Counted from the stretch's first letter, positions 16,726 to 25,773 are shown. The stretch is DNA of 64,000 nt from GWA1-54-10 sp964482995 (GCA_964482995.1 CAYZZC010000002.1:37436-101435), one strand, 5' to 3'. Numbers and translations: made by a program. Notes: generated from the letters alone by a model not told the origin.

Positions 16726-19139
16726 AACGAGCGAAGGAAAAAACAGATAAAAGACGCAAAGCGTTTGTCATTGGAGCCGGCATGAGCGGGCTCTCTTCTG
16801 CTTTGCGTATGGCTGAGCTCGGGCTCGATGTCACGCTGTTTGAGAAGGACGGAGTTGTGGGTGGGATGGCAGGTTCATTTGCCTGGGGGGAGTTTCCTCA
16901 TATGGACCACGGCCCACACATCTTTCATACCCCAGACGAACGTCAGGCAAAGATTTGGGACACTGAGTACGGCGATTTATTTTATAAAAACGAATTCTGG
17001 GGCAAGAACGTCAAGGGGGAAAGGTTCGATGAATACTACGATTATCCGCTTTCGCTCGAGTCGCTCAAGAGTTTTCCTGCCAAGCTTCGTACACAGGTTT
17101 TGGAGGAGATAGGGAAGCTCGACGAAACCCGCAAAGCAGAGGCAAAGAGTTATCGCGAGTATGTGCTCGAGCTTGTGGGCCCAACACTCACAGAGATGTT
17201 TTTTATCCGTTACCCTGAAAAACTATGGGGAGTCTCGGTTGACGATATGACTCCCAATTGGGCACCTAAGCGAGTTAATTTCCGCAGAGCGAAAGGGCAC
17301 TTTCACGCAGGGCAGTGGAGCGCGGTAGGTAAATATGGCGCGGGCAGGGTCTTGGAGCGTATGGCAGAGAAATTTACTGCGGTTGGTGGCACCTTGCGTC
17401 TCAATACTGCACTTACTGGGATTGAAAAGAAAGACAACATCATTACTTCTCTCGTGTTTGGTAAAGAGAAGATCGTAGTAGGGCCAAATGATCACGTTGT
17501 TTCTACCATGCCACTTCCCGTGCTTGGCGAACTCTTGGGTGTGCACAATAAGCTTAAATATCGTGGGGCAAAGCTTATTTTTATTGCCGCAAAGAAAAGC
17601 CAAGCCATAAAGGGCAAGCCGAGTTTCTTGTACTATGATGATCCTAATATCATCTTCCACCGCGTCAGCGAGCAGAAAAAGTTTTGTCCGGTTGGATTCC
17701 CTAAAAACAAGACCGTGTTGACGGTTGAAGTTGCTTTTACCCTCGGGGACGAACGCGACAAGACTTCTGAAAAAGCGTTTATCGAACGCGTAACCAAAGA
17801 CCTTATAAAAGTAGGTCTGCTTAAGAAAGGCGAGGCTTGTGATGGCAAAATGGTCTCGCTGCCGTATGTGTACCCCCTTATGGTAAAAGGTGTTGAAGAT
17901 GAACTAGCTCAAGTACGCTCAAAAATAGCGGCGTTTAAGCAGCTCCACCTTATTGGCACCGGCGGCGACTACCACTATGCAGACCTGCAGATCCTTGCGG
18001 TAAAGGGGCGCGACTTAGGAGAGCGGCTTGCAGGAAAAAATGAGCTGGAAAGTAAAGAACTCCGCAAAGATATACAAACACACTCTTTTAATACAGAAGT
18101 GCAGCTTGGTGCACACACAGTCAAATATGGTGCACCAGCGTTTATTATCGCCGAAGTCGGTCTCAACCATAACGGGTCAGTAGTGCTTGCAAAGAAGCTG
18201 ATAGACGCGGCTAAAGAAGCCGGAGCATCGGCAGTCAAATTTCAGAGTTATCGCGCAGAGAGCCGACTCTCTAAAAAAGTAAAAGAGAATCGTTATGCTG
18301 AGGAGTTGGTGGACACCGAGGAGTCGACCTTCAAGATGTTGAAGCGCCTCGAGTTTGGACTTAAAGAACATAAGGAGCTTTTTGCCTATGCACGTAAAGT
18401 GGGTATTCCTATTTTTTCTACCCCGTTTGATATTGAGAATGTTGAATTACTTGAGTCTCTCGGTACGCCCTTTTATAAAATCGCCTCGATGGACGTAGTT
18501 AATTTGCCGCTCATTAAGCGAGTAGCCCTGACAGGGAAGCCGATCATTATGTCGACCGGTATGTCGACGCTCTCGCAGATCGACGACGCGGTCGGCACAG
18601 TGCGCGGCGCAGGGAACAAAAATCTTGTACTACTCCAATGTGTTTCCTCCTACCCAGCTGCAGCAGAGGACATGAACTTGCGCGCAATGAAAACGCTTCA
18701 TAAAACATTTGGTGTGCCTGCCGGCTTCTCTGACCATGCTATTGGCCTTACCGCCTCTGTGGTCGCGCTCTCGCTTGGGGCTGTGGTAATCGAGCGGCAC
18801 TTTACGCTCGATAGGTTTATGGAAGGGCCCGACCATATACTTTCTTCTGATCCAAAAGAGTTGAAAGAGCTTGTGCGATTGAGCCGCACTATACCGCTTA
18901 TAAAAGGTAAAGGACAAAAGATTATTGTGGGGAGCGAGGTTGAGACGATAAATAAATTTAAAAAAGGTCTCTACGCAAAAGTAAATATAAAAAAAGGGCA
19001 GAAGATTACAACTGAGATGCTTACGATCAAAGGTCCAGGTGGAGCGATTCTACCTAAATTTATGGACATGGTAGTGGGTAAAACCGCTCACGAAGCGATC
19101 TCTGCAGATTATCCGATCCTTTGGGACCATGTTGTATGA
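16719..19139 (+). CDS. neuB: Fusion: FAD amine-oxidase-like domain plus NeuB-type sialic acid synthase with SAF domain
   Basis: An 806-residue two-enzyme polypeptide. Residues about 13-445 form an FAD oxidoreductase of the protoporphyrinogen-oxidase/UDP-galactopyranose-mutase-like type: FVIGAGMSGLSSALRMA dinucleotide site, FEKDGVVGGMAGSF and a late LIGTGGDYHYADLQ. Residues about 471-730 are a NeuB/SpsE synthase: FIIAEVGLNHNG, AVKFQSYRAE, FSTPFD, YKIASMDV, STGMSTLSQI, LLQCVSSYPA and GFSDHAIGLTASV. Residues about 745-806 are an antifreeze-like SAF domain. NeuB condenses phosphoenolpyruvate with an aldose to give a nonulosonic acid. Normally the synthase is a free protein of about 340 residues; the flavoprotein fusion is unusual. 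The reading frame is continuous with no sign of frameshift. Confidence 0.85.
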   Translation: MVKRAKEKTDKRRKAFVIGAGMSGLSSALRMAELGLDVTLFEKDGVVGGMAGSFAWGEFPHMDHGPHIFHTPDERQAKIWDTEYGDLFYKNEFWGKNVKGERFDEYYDYPLSLESLKSFPAKLRTQVLEEIGKLDETRKAEAKSYREYVLELVGPTLTEMFFIRYPEKLWGVSVDDMTPNWAPKRVNFRRAKGHFHAGQWSAVGKYGAGRVLERMAEKFTAVGGTLRLNTALTGIEKKDNIITSLVFGKEKIVVGPNDHVVSTMPLPVLGELLGVHNKLKYRGAKLIFIAAKKSQAIKGKPSFLYYDDPNIIFHRVSEQKKFCPVGFPKNKTVLTVEVAFTLGDERDKTSEKAFIERVTKDLIKVGLLKKGEACDGKMVSLPYVYPLMVKGVEDELAQVRSKIAAFKQLHLIGTGGDYHYADLQILAVKGRDLGERLAGKNELESKELRKDIQTHSFNTEVQLGAHTVKYGAPAFIIAEVGLNHNGSVVLAKKLIDAAKEAGASAVKFQSYRAESRLSKKVKENRYAEELVDTEESTFKMLKRLEFGLKEHKELFAYARKVGIPIFSTPFDIENVELLESLGTPFYKIASMDVVNLPLIKRVALTGKPIIMSTGMSTLSQIDDAVGTVRGAGNKNLVLLQCVSSYPAAAEDMNLRAMKTLHKTFGVPAGFSDHAIGLTASVVALSLGAVVIERHFTLDRFMEGPDHILSSDPKELKELVRLSRTIPLIKGKGQKIIVGSEVETINKFKKGLYAKVNIKKGQKITTEMLTIKGPGGAILPKFMDMVVGKTAHEAISADYPILWDHVV

Positions 19140-20167
19140 AAAAGGCCATTGAAGCAGCCCTTAAAAAAATAAAGAAAAATGCGCGTGGCCGAACCACTGC
19201 GTTTGTGATAGGCAACACCTCCGATCTTTTTTTGCAGGATCGATTTTATGAGACGCCGATGCGCGAAACACCAGAGCTAATTTATAGTGGCGTTATTGTA
19301 CGCGATGTTGTCACAGCCTGCGCTGTTGCGCGGCTAGTTGATGACAAGGTCGACTATGTTTTTGTCGACGATGAAAAAAAGGTACGTAAAATGTATTACG
19401 GAGCGAATGATGTTGGCAATATAGAGAAGGCTGTGCGGAATATTGTTGCACAATCGACCCTCCTTACCTACAAGGGCAATGACATCACGGTTGAAGCAGT
19501 CGATGCTCTGGTGTGTAACTTGGTGTCAGAGGTTAGTGGGACCCGAATTGCGATAATCGGCATGGGGAACTTTGGCTCAAAAGTGGCACTTAAATTAGTT
19601 GAGCGTGGTGTCCATATCAATGCGTATCGTCGCGACCAAAACAAACTTCGTACAATATGTACTGGGCTCAACCAGATCAAATCGAAAGATACTATTTCAA
19701 AAATTATTCCTGCAAAAAGTATTGTCGCAGCATGCAGGGGTGCCGAGATTGTAATTGGTATCACAAATGAAAAAGGTGTCATCAAAAAAGCGATGCTCAA
19801 ACATGCAGCGCCTGGGGTTATTTTAATTGACGCAGGTAAGGGGTGTTTTGCTGAGGAAGTGGCGCAAGATCTATCACATCTTATCTACCGAGTTGATGTA
19901 TCGATTATACAGAAACACATATTTCTCGGGCTTATCCATGCGCGCGAGCATATGCAGAAATCTCTTGGGCGACGGCATATCCAAAAATTAGGAGGCACTA
20001 TTATTTCAACAGGTCTTCTTGCACAACGGGGAGAAATTGTTGTTAATGATATTAAACGCCCCACTGTGGTTGTGGGTATAGCAGCCAAGGGTGGCGTGCT
20101 AGAGAGAAACACTCCGCACATACAAAAACAGATTGCAGAGATAAAGAAGTTTTTTAAGATAAAATAA
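19136..20167 (+). CDS. Rossmann-fold NAD(P)-binding protein of the nonulosonate-like locus
   Basis: A 343-residue protein with a clear dinucleotide-binding motif IAIIGMGNFGSKVALKLVERG near residue 140 (GxGxxG core GMGNFG), then AEIVIGITNEKGVI and VILIDAGKG. The first 130 residues resemble no family I can name. Layout recalls shikimate/methylene-tetrahydrofolate-type or ornithine-cyclodeaminase-type dehydrogenases (catalytic N-domain followed by Rossmann domain), but no specific reaction can be given. It begins by ATGA overlap with the NeuB fusion and ends 4 bases before the SpsF-like gene, so it is almost certainly part of the same pathway. Confidence 0.6.
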   Translation: MKKAIEAALKKIKKNARGRTTAFVIGNTSDLFLQDRFYETPMRETPELIYSGVIVRDVVTACAVARLVDDKVDYVFVDDEKKVRKMYYGANDVGNIEKAVRNIVAQSTLLTYKGNDITVEAVDALVCNLVSEVSGTRIAIIGMGNFGSKVALKLVERGVHINAYRRDQNKLRTICTGLNQIKSKDTISKIIPAKSIVAACRGAEIVIGITNEKGVIKKAMLKHAAPGVILIDAGKGCFAEEVAQDLSHLIYRVDVSIIQKHIFLGLIHAREHMQKSLGRRHIQKLGGTIISTGLLAQRGEIVVNDIKRPTVVVGIAAKGGVLERNTPHIQKQIAEIKKFFKIK

Positions 20168-20171
20168 GCAC

Positions 20172-20927
20172 ATGGCAACCATCGCTATTATCCAGGCGCG
20201 CATGAGCTCGACCCGGCTCCCCGGCAAAATACTTTTTGAAATTGCACCAGAAAAAACGATACTCTCGTGTATGCTTGAGCGCGTTGCTGCCAGTAAAGAA
20301 ATCGACAAAACGATTATCGCCACTACGACGAATCCTAAAGACCAGGTGCTTGTTGATTATTTAGAGAAGGCAGGCCAGCCGTATTATGTCGGGAATGAGA
20401 ATGACGTGCTCGACCGCTACTACCAAGCAGCGCTTGTTCATGGCGCAAAGCAGGGAGACATTATTGTGCGCATGACATCAGACTGCCCGATAATCGACCC
20501 CAAGGTTATCGACGAGACAATACAATTTTTTAAATCAGGCGACTTTGATTACGCCTCCAACAACCTTGAGCCATACACCTACGCAGACGGCATGGATACA
20601 GAAGTTTTTTCTTTTAATACTTTAGAAAAAACATGGAAGGAGGCGACGATCCCCGCACACCGTGAACACGTAACGTTTTATATGTGGAAGAATCCGAACA
20701 TCTTTAAAATTGGTCAATATAAAAACCATAAGCCCAACCAAGCTGGGTATCGTCTCACGATCGATTACTCTGTCGATTACGAATTGCTCAAAGAGGTGTA
20801 TAAAAATCTGTATCCAAAAGACCCGCTTTTTAGTAACGACATGATTGTGGAGTTTTTGAATCAGCATCCCGAAGTAAAAAACCTCAATAGCGAAACCGAG
20901 CGCAACAAGTCCTGGAAGGCCGCATAA
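20172..20927 (+). CDS. SpsF-like cytidylyltransferase (CMP-KDO/CMP-NeuNAc synthetase-like)
   Basis: A 251-residue nucleotidyltransferase with IAIIQARMSSTRLPGKIL at the start, the standard RxxSxRLPGK CTP-binding motif, and MTSDCPIIDPKVIDE in the middle, carrying the metal-binding Asp. SpsF-type proteins occur beside SpsE/NeuB synthases and probably form CMP-sugars. Placed two genes after the NeuB fusion, it most likely activates its product with CMP before transfer. It lacks any added glycosyltransferase domain seen in some SpsF fusions. Confidence 0.87.
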   Translation: MATIAIIQARMSSTRLPGKILFEIAPEKTILSCMLERVAASKEIDKTIIATTTNPKDQVLVDYLEKAGQPYYVGNENDVLDRYYQAALVHGAKQGDIIVRMTSDCPIIDPKVIDETIQFFKSGDFDYASNNLEPYTYADGMDTEVFSFNTLEKTWKEATIPAHREHVTFYMWKNPNIFKIGQYKNHKPNQAGYRLTIDYSVDYELLKEVYKNLYPKDPLFSNDMIVEFLNQHPEVKNLNSETERNKSWKAA

Positions 20928-20944
20928 TGTAAGACAAAGAAAAT

Positions 20945-20967
20945 GGCCGGAGTCTGGGACTCCGGCC
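20945..20967 (-). terminator. Rho-independent terminator of the minus-strand gene
   Basis: A perfect 10-bp stem (GGCCGGAGTC / GACTCCGGCC) with a 3-base loop. Read on the minus strand it is followed by a T-rich run (ATTTTCTTTGTCTT), so it ends the gene at 20988-21497. It could also slow transcription arriving from the plus-strand SpsF-like gene. Confidence 0.75.
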
Positions 20968-20987
20968 GGTTATACAATTCAGCTCAC

Positions 20988-21497
20988 TTAGGTTGCAGAG
21001 GCGGGAGTTACGTTTAACCGTCGCAGTAGATCGCGAACGATCCTATCGTAGGCCGGGCGGAAGACCGAGGCCTCTTGATCGTTAGGACTGCTGATCACTC
21101 TCACCATCGTAGCGAGTTGATCCCACTCAGGTCCTATACCGAGATGGCTGAAGGCCATCTCTACTTCGTTGTACCGAGCTTCCGGCTGTAAAGGGAGCAG
21201 CTTGATTTGTGTGGCGAAACGGCTAACGTCTCCACCAGACATAGTAACCCACTTCTCTTCATGTGGACCATTGAAGAGTCTGCTAATGCGGCCCTGCTTT
21301 TGTAGGTAGGCTGGTGTCGCATAATAGCCACGCATCCGCATAAAAGTGTTTTCAGCTGTTGCAACCCCACAAGGTAGCGCATAGCTGTGCACCTCCCATT
21401 TTCGCTCAGGTGTTTCCTGGAAAGTTGCCGCAGCGCGGAACGCATCCAGAATCTCTCGGCCCGTACATGTACGGGGCAGAGTTAATTTGATCGACAT
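20988..21497 (-). CDS. Hypothetical protein with own strong promoter and terminator
   Basis: A 169-residue soluble-looking protein with no family that I recognise. No signal peptide, membrane segment or clear catalytic motif is visible; it is mixed alpha/beta in appearance and ends in PASAT. It is the only minus-strand gene inside the nonulosonate-like locus and splits the cytidylyltransferase from the aminotransferase. It forms a complete transcription unit: consensus promoter, ribosome site (GGAG about 8 bases before the ATG on the minus strand) and a strong terminator. These conventional signals differ from the neighbours and suggest a separately acquired cassette (inference). Confidence 0.65.
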   Translation of the reverse strand: MSIKLTLPRTCTGREILDAFRAAATFQETPERKWEVHSYALPCGVATAENTFMRMRGYYATPAYLQKQGRISRLFNGPHEEKWVTMSGGDVSRFATQIKLLPLQPEARYNEVEMAFSHLGIGPEWDQLATMVRVISSPNDQEASVFRPAYDRIVRDLLRRLNVTPASAT

Positions 21498-21552
21498 GGC
21501 TTATCTCCAAGGTTCTTTTCATACGCATGTTTGGGTGCGTACTCCCAAAAAT

Positions 21553-21581
21553 ATAATACTGTATTTATAAAGTAGTGTCAA
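21553..21581 (-). promoter_or_regulatory. Near-consensus sigma70 promoter (minus strand)
   Basis: On the minus strand: perfect TTGACA (plus positions 21576-21581), exactly 17 bases, then TATTAT (21553-21558). This is the best promoter match in the window. The leader of about 50 bases contains TTTGGG/CCCAAA inverted arms at plus positions about 21531-21550. Confidence 0.75.
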
Positions 21582-21630
21582 GTTTTGGTAAGGACAGAAA
21601 CTTAAAAGCTGTTATAGTGTTGTATATTCT

Positions 21631-22947
21631 ATGCAACACAAGGGCCAAAAGCTGTGGAAGCGGGCTAAGAAGCTGATCCCTGGTGGCAATCAACTTCTTT
21701 CAAAACGTGCGGAGATGTTTTTACCTGAGCAATGGCCGGCGTACTTTTCTAAAGTAAAAGGACCCTATATTTGGGACCTTGACGGTAAAAAATATCTCGA
21801 TATGTCGATCATGGGTATCGGCGCATGCCCGCTTGGCTATGCTGACCCCGACGTAAATAAAGCGGTAAAAAAAGTGGTTGAGCGCGGCTCCATGGCGACG
21901 TGGAACACGCCAGACGAAGTAGAGCTCGCAGAGGTGCTCATCAAGATCCACCCATGGGCAAGCATGGTGCGCTACGCACGCACGGGCGGCGAGTCGATGG
22001 CTATCGCCTCGCGCATCGCACGTGCTTACACTGGCCGCGACGTGATCGCCTTTTGCGGCTACCACGGCTGGAGCGACTGGTATCTTGCGACCAATCTTAA
22101 AGACCCGAAGGGTCTCAACGAGCATTTACTTGCAGGGCTCGAGCCGAGAGGTGTGCCAAAAGGGCTACGTGGCTCGATCCTTCCGTTTCGATATAATCGC
22201 ATTGAAGAGTTAGAACAAATTGTAAAACATACCAAAGGTAAACTCGCTGCAATAATCATGGAGCCGATACATGGCGATGAGCCAAAAGATGATTTTCTTA
22301 AAAAAGTTCGCGCAATCGCAGATAAGGCCAGTGCGGTACTTATTTTTGACGAAATCTCAATCGGTTTTAAAGAAACTATTGGCGGCTCGCATCTTCTTTA
22401 TAAAGTTACTCCTGACATCGCGGTGTTCAGCAAGGGTATGAGCAACGGCTACCCGATGGCGGCTATTATCGGCAAAAAAGAGGTGATGCAAGCTGCACAA
22501 GACACGTTTATCTCAAGCACCTACTGGACCGAGAGTATTGGGCCCGCAGCTGCGCTTGCAACGATTAAAAAAATGCAGAAATATAATGTGCCAAAACATC
22601 TGGTTTCAATAGGGGAAGCTGCGAACAAAGGGCTAGAAAGACTCGCAAAGAAGCACGGTATTGCTATAAAAATAGGGGGTACTTCGACCATGGGATATTT
22701 CTCGTTTGATTACGGCAAAGAGAGCAGTGCAGTGCGCACGCTCTTTACCCAGGAGATGCTCAAGCGAAAGATTCTTGCGGCAAACCGCTTTTATCCGTCA
22801 TACGCACACACAAAAAAACATCTCGATATCTATTTTAAGGCGCTTGACCAGGTATTCTCCATTATGAAAAAAGCGATCGATAAAGGTACAATCGAGAAAC
22901 AACTTAACGGGCCAGTTGCGCACTCAGGCTTTGAGCGGCTTAACTAA
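21631..22947 (+). CDS. Class III PLP-dependent aminotransferase (GSA-aminomutase-like)
   Basis: A 438-residue fold-type I PLP enzyme starting KGQKLWKRAKKLIPGGNQLLSK, a typical glutamate-1-semialdehyde-aminomutase-like opening (core motif KKLIPGGNQ). It also has GPYIWDLDGKKYLDMS, YARTGGESMAIASRIARAYTG, FDEISIGF (Asp binding the pyridine N) and FSKGMSNGYPMAAI with the PLP lysine. It lacks the company of other heme genes, so heme synthesis is unlikely. It more likely aminates a sugar-like ketone or aldehyde in the nonulosonate-like pathway. Probable -10 hexamers TATAGT (21613-21618) and TATATT (21623-21628) precede the ATG. Confidence 0.85.
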   Translation: MQHKGQKLWKRAKKLIPGGNQLLSKRAEMFLPEQWPAYFSKVKGPYIWDLDGKKYLDMSIMGIGACPLGYADPDVNKAVKKVVERGSMATWNTPDEVELAEVLIKIHPWASMVRYARTGGESMAIASRIARAYTGRDVIAFCGYHGWSDWYLATNLKDPKGLNEHLLAGLEPRGVPKGLRGSILPFRYNRIEELEQIVKHTKGKLAAIIMEPIHGDEPKDDFLKKVRAIADKASAVLIFDEISIGFKETIGGSHLLYKVTPDIAVFSKGMSNGYPMAAIIGKKEVMQAAQDTFISSTYWTESIGPAAALATIKKMQKYNVPKHLVSIGEAANKGLERLAKKHGIAIKIGGTSTMGYFSFDYGKESSAVRTLFTQEMLKRKILAANRFYPSYAHTKKHLDIYFKALDQVFSIMKKAIDKGTIEKQLNGPVAHSGFERLN

Positions 22948-22959
22948 ACACCTAATTTA

Positions 22960-22988
22960 TTGACCAGCAGTCCTTAAAAAGGTAGTTT
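22960..22988 (+). promoter_or_regulatory. Putative promoter for methyltransferase/ABC exporter pair
   Basis: TTGACC (22960-22965), 17-base spacer, TAGTTT (22983-22988), with the ATG at 23008. Good -35, weak -10. Confidence 0.35.
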
Positions 22989-23007
22989 TATACATACATA
23001 CCTCTCT

Positions 23008-23892
23008 ATGGAACTTGATAATAGTGTCGGCAATCTAAAATATTTTTCAAAATATTTTATACCCGCAACCGCGTGTAATTTGTGTGGCTCGACAAAAAGA
23101 GTTGAGTGGGCAAAGAGCGATCCAATAACCGCTTATCAATGTGACAATTGCGGCCTAATTTATCACGATCCTCAGATGACTAGAGAGGGGCGAGATGCTT
23201 TTTATGCGAGCGGTTATTTTGAGCTCCAGAACAATTCTGCTGATGCAGCGGCTCGCGATAAAATGTACGAAGTTGAAATTACCTATCTAGAAAAATATAT
23301 TAAAGGAGGAAAGATATTAGATGTTGGTTGTGGGGGAGGATTCCTGCTCAATAAGTTTGGCACTTCATGGGAAAAGCATGGTATTGAGTTTGACCACACC
23401 TCTGCAGAACATGCCCGTACTGCGCTGCATCTTAATGTAAAAGATGGTGAGGTAGATGAGGCATCTTATCCAGAGGGATTTTTTGATGTGATTGTTATGC
23501 GTGGTGTTATTGAGCACATGGCAGATCCAAAAACCATGCTCAAACACATGATGCCATGGCTCAAACCAGGAGGGCTATTGTACATAACCTCTACACCAAA
23601 TATAGAGAGCCTTTGTGCTGAGTTGTATCGAGAAAAATGGAAACTCTTTACTGCGGATCATCAAATACATTTTTCAAAGCGCACCATTGTTGAGTTGGGT
23701 AAGGAACTTGGTATGGAGCTTCTCGATTCAGCATATTTTTATTTGGAAACGCCTTATGCTCATGAGATTGAAGATTATAGAAAGATAATCAAAGACGCCA
23801 CTCTTTTCGCTCTTGGGGAGGGGGACAAAGTGGTTTCCTCTCCCGCGTTCTATGGCAATATGCTCAGCATGATTCTTAAAAAAAATCTCTAA
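23008..23892 (+). CDS. Class I SAM-dependent methyltransferase with N-terminal zinc-type motif
   Basis: A 294-residue protein. Two CxxC pairs near the start (CNLC about residue 25 and CDNC about residue 46) suggest a small zinc site. The SAM site is ILDVGCGGGFLLNKFG, followed by FDVIVMRGVIEHMADP and LKPGGLLYITSTPN. Methyltransf_23-type enzymes with this layout are common in glycan and lipid modification loci. Position between the aminotransferase and an ABC exporter points to modification of the surface glycan or its lipid carrier. Substrate unknown. Confidence 0.83.
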   Translation: MELDNSVGNLKYFSKYFIPATACNLCGSTKRVEWAKSDPITAYQCDNCGLIYHDPQMTREGRDAFYASGYFELQNNSADAAARDKMYEVEITYLEKYIKGGKILDVGCGGGFLLNKFGTSWEKHGIEFDHTSAEHARTALHLNVKDGEVDEASYPEGFFDVIVMRGVIEHMADPKTMLKHMMPWLKPGGLLYITSTPNIESLCAELYREKWKLFTADHQIHFSKRTIVELGKELGMELLDSAYFYLETPYAHEIEDYRKIIKDATLFALGEGDKVVSSPAFYGNMLSMILKKNL

Positions 23893-23902
23893 TTATCTCC
23901 AG

Positions 23903-25687
23903 ATGCGAATTCTAGAAACTATACAAGTGCTGTATACAAGCTTCAGCCGATATCGGTGGCACATGCTTGTGCTTGTAGTGCTTGGGTTTTTGGGTGCTGT
24001 TTTGGAGGGTATCGGCGTCAATGCTGTAATTCCGCTCATCTCTTTTTTTACAGGCGGAGGAGGTGAGACATCTACTGACCTTATCACGACCACTATTCGC
24101 GGTTTTTTTGGTTTTCTATCTATTCCGTTCACTTTTCGGTATCTACTTGGATTTATCTTGACTCTGTTTATATTGCGCGCAGTAGCGGTCGTTGCGTTTG
24201 GCTATATCCGCGGATGGGTCACTACCGATTATCTATGTGATGAGAGCGAGTCTATGCTGCGCCACACCATGCTTGCTTCGTGGCCGTTTTTACTCAAACA
24301 AAAACTCGGCACGCTTCACAGCGTGCTTGTGCGCGACATACAACGATCTTCTGCTCTGTTGGAGATTGTGGGGCAAATTATCCAGTCGTTCAGCGGATTT
24401 GTCATGTATCTTTTGGTAGCGATCAATATTTCTCCTATCACCACGCTTTATACCCTCATCGGGGGGGCGGCACTTGTCCTCTTTGGCCGCCCTTTTCTCA
24501 TCAGAAACCGTCGCACCGCGGATTTGGTCATACAACAGGAAAAATCTTTTTCTCAATTTTTAGGCGAGCATATCATAGGGACAAAATCTATAAAGGCCGC
24601 TGGGGTAGAGCGTCTCGCGATACGACAGGGTAATACGTATCTGCGTGCGCTTCGCACCCTGTCGCTTAGGATGGCACTCATTCGTTCAGGGAGTGCAAGT
24701 ATGTTCCAACCCTTCAGCCTTATTTTCGTGATTATTCTTTTTACGGTCTCGTACAAGTCTCCTGGTTTTAGCATCGTCTCTTTTGGCGCAACGTTGTATC
24801 TTATACAAAAAATATTCACCTATTTAGAGTCTGGTATAAACGCGCTCCATAGTGTAAATGAGACCCTGCCGTATGCAAAAAGCCTCACCTCTTATAAAAA
24901 GATGTTAGAGGACCACCGTGAAGAAAAAGTGATAGGCACAGCGCCCATGGTATTTAAGCAGCAGCTCGCATTTGAAAATGTATCATTTTCATACAATGGC
25001 GACACTGCGGTGCTTTCTTCCATCTCATTTGCTCTTCCACGCGGGCAGACGGTAGGACTTATCGGGCCCTCGGGAGCTGGCAAGACCACCGTGGCCGACC
25101 TTTTGCTGAGGCTTTTCGAACCAACTTCAGGCCAAATCACATTGGATGGTGAACCCATTGCAAACATTTCTGTCGACGAGTGGCGTAAGCATGTGGGCTA
25201 CGTTTCGCAAGATGTCTTTTTGCTTAACGATTCTATTGCAGAAAACATTCGCTTCTACAGCAAAGACATTTCAAAAGAGGATATTATCACTGCTGCAAAA
25301 CAGGCGAATATCTACGAGTACATCATGTCTCTACCGGAAGGGTTTGAGACAACGGTCGGCGACCGCGGGGTGCTGCTCTCCGGCGGCCAGCGCCAGCGCG
25401 TGGTTTTAGCGCGCGCTCTGGCGCGTAAACCGGTATTCCTTATCCTTGACGAAGCAACCTCAGCACTCGACTCGGAGTCGGAAAAGCTTATCCAAGAGTC
25501 GATACGCACACTCCACGGCAACGTGACCGTGTTTGTTATAGCGCACCGTCTCTCGACTATCGAAAATGCTGACATGCTCCTTGTGCTCGAAAACAAGCAA
25601 CTAAGCGAGGTCGGTGCGCCCGAGGAGTTGCGCAAAAACCCAAACTCCTACTTTGTAAAGCACCACGATCGCCACAAAACACAATAG
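23903..25687 (+). CDS. ABC exporter, fused permease and ATPase (MsbA/PglK-like)
   Basis: A 594-residue half-transporter: about six membrane helices in residues 20-330, then an ATPase domain with Walker A GPSGAGKTT (residue about 388), Q-loop YVSQDVFL, signature LSGGQRQR (about 492), Walker B VFLILDEATSALD and switch His in VIAHRLST. It should work as a homodimer and flip a lipid-linked substrate. In this setting, between glycan-building genes and an O-antigen ligase/polymerase-like gene, a lipid-linked oligosaccharide is the natural cargo, as for PglK (inference). Confidence 0.92.
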   Translation: MRILETIQVLYTSFSRYRWHMLVLVVLGFLGAVLEGIGVNAVIPLISFFTGGGGETSTDLITTTIRGFFGFLSIPFTFRYLLGFILTLFILRAVAVVAFGYIRGWVTTDYLCDESESMLRHTMLASWPFLLKQKLGTLHSVLVRDIQRSSALLEIVGQIIQSFSGFVMYLLVAINISPITTLYTLIGGAALVLFGRPFLIRNRRTADLVIQQEKSFSQFLGEHIIGTKSIKAAGVERLAIRQGNTYLRALRTLSLRMALIRSGSASMFQPFSLIFVIILFTVSYKSPGFSIVSFGATLYLIQKIFTYLESGINALHSVNETLPYAKSLTSYKKMLEDHREEKVIGTAPMVFKQQLAFENVSFSYNGDTAVLSSISFALPRGQTVGLIGPSGAGKTTVADLLLRLFEPTSGQITLDGEPIANISVDEWRKHVGYVSQDVFLLNDSIAENIRFYSKDISKEDIITAAKQANIYEYIMSLPEGFETTVGDRGVLLSGGQRQRVVLARALARKPVFLILDEATSALDSESEKLIQESIRTLHGNVTVFVIAHRLSTIENADMLLVLENKQLSEVGAPEELRKNPNSYFVKHHDRHKTQ

Positions 25688-25762
25688 CCCTCAGTGATGG
25701 TGCGTGCTACTATCTCCCTAGCTGCTCTTTGTAAGAGCGCATCAACAACCACAACAAATAAC

Positions 25763-25768
25763 AGGAGG
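25763..25768 (+). promoter_or_regulatory. Canonical Shine-Dalgarno AGGAGG
   Basis: AGGAGG lies 5 bases before the ATG at 25774. It stands out because most genes in the window lack a recognisable ribosome-binding site. The 86-base space before it shows no convincing promoter. Confidence 0.8.
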
Positions 25769-25773
25769 CTTCG

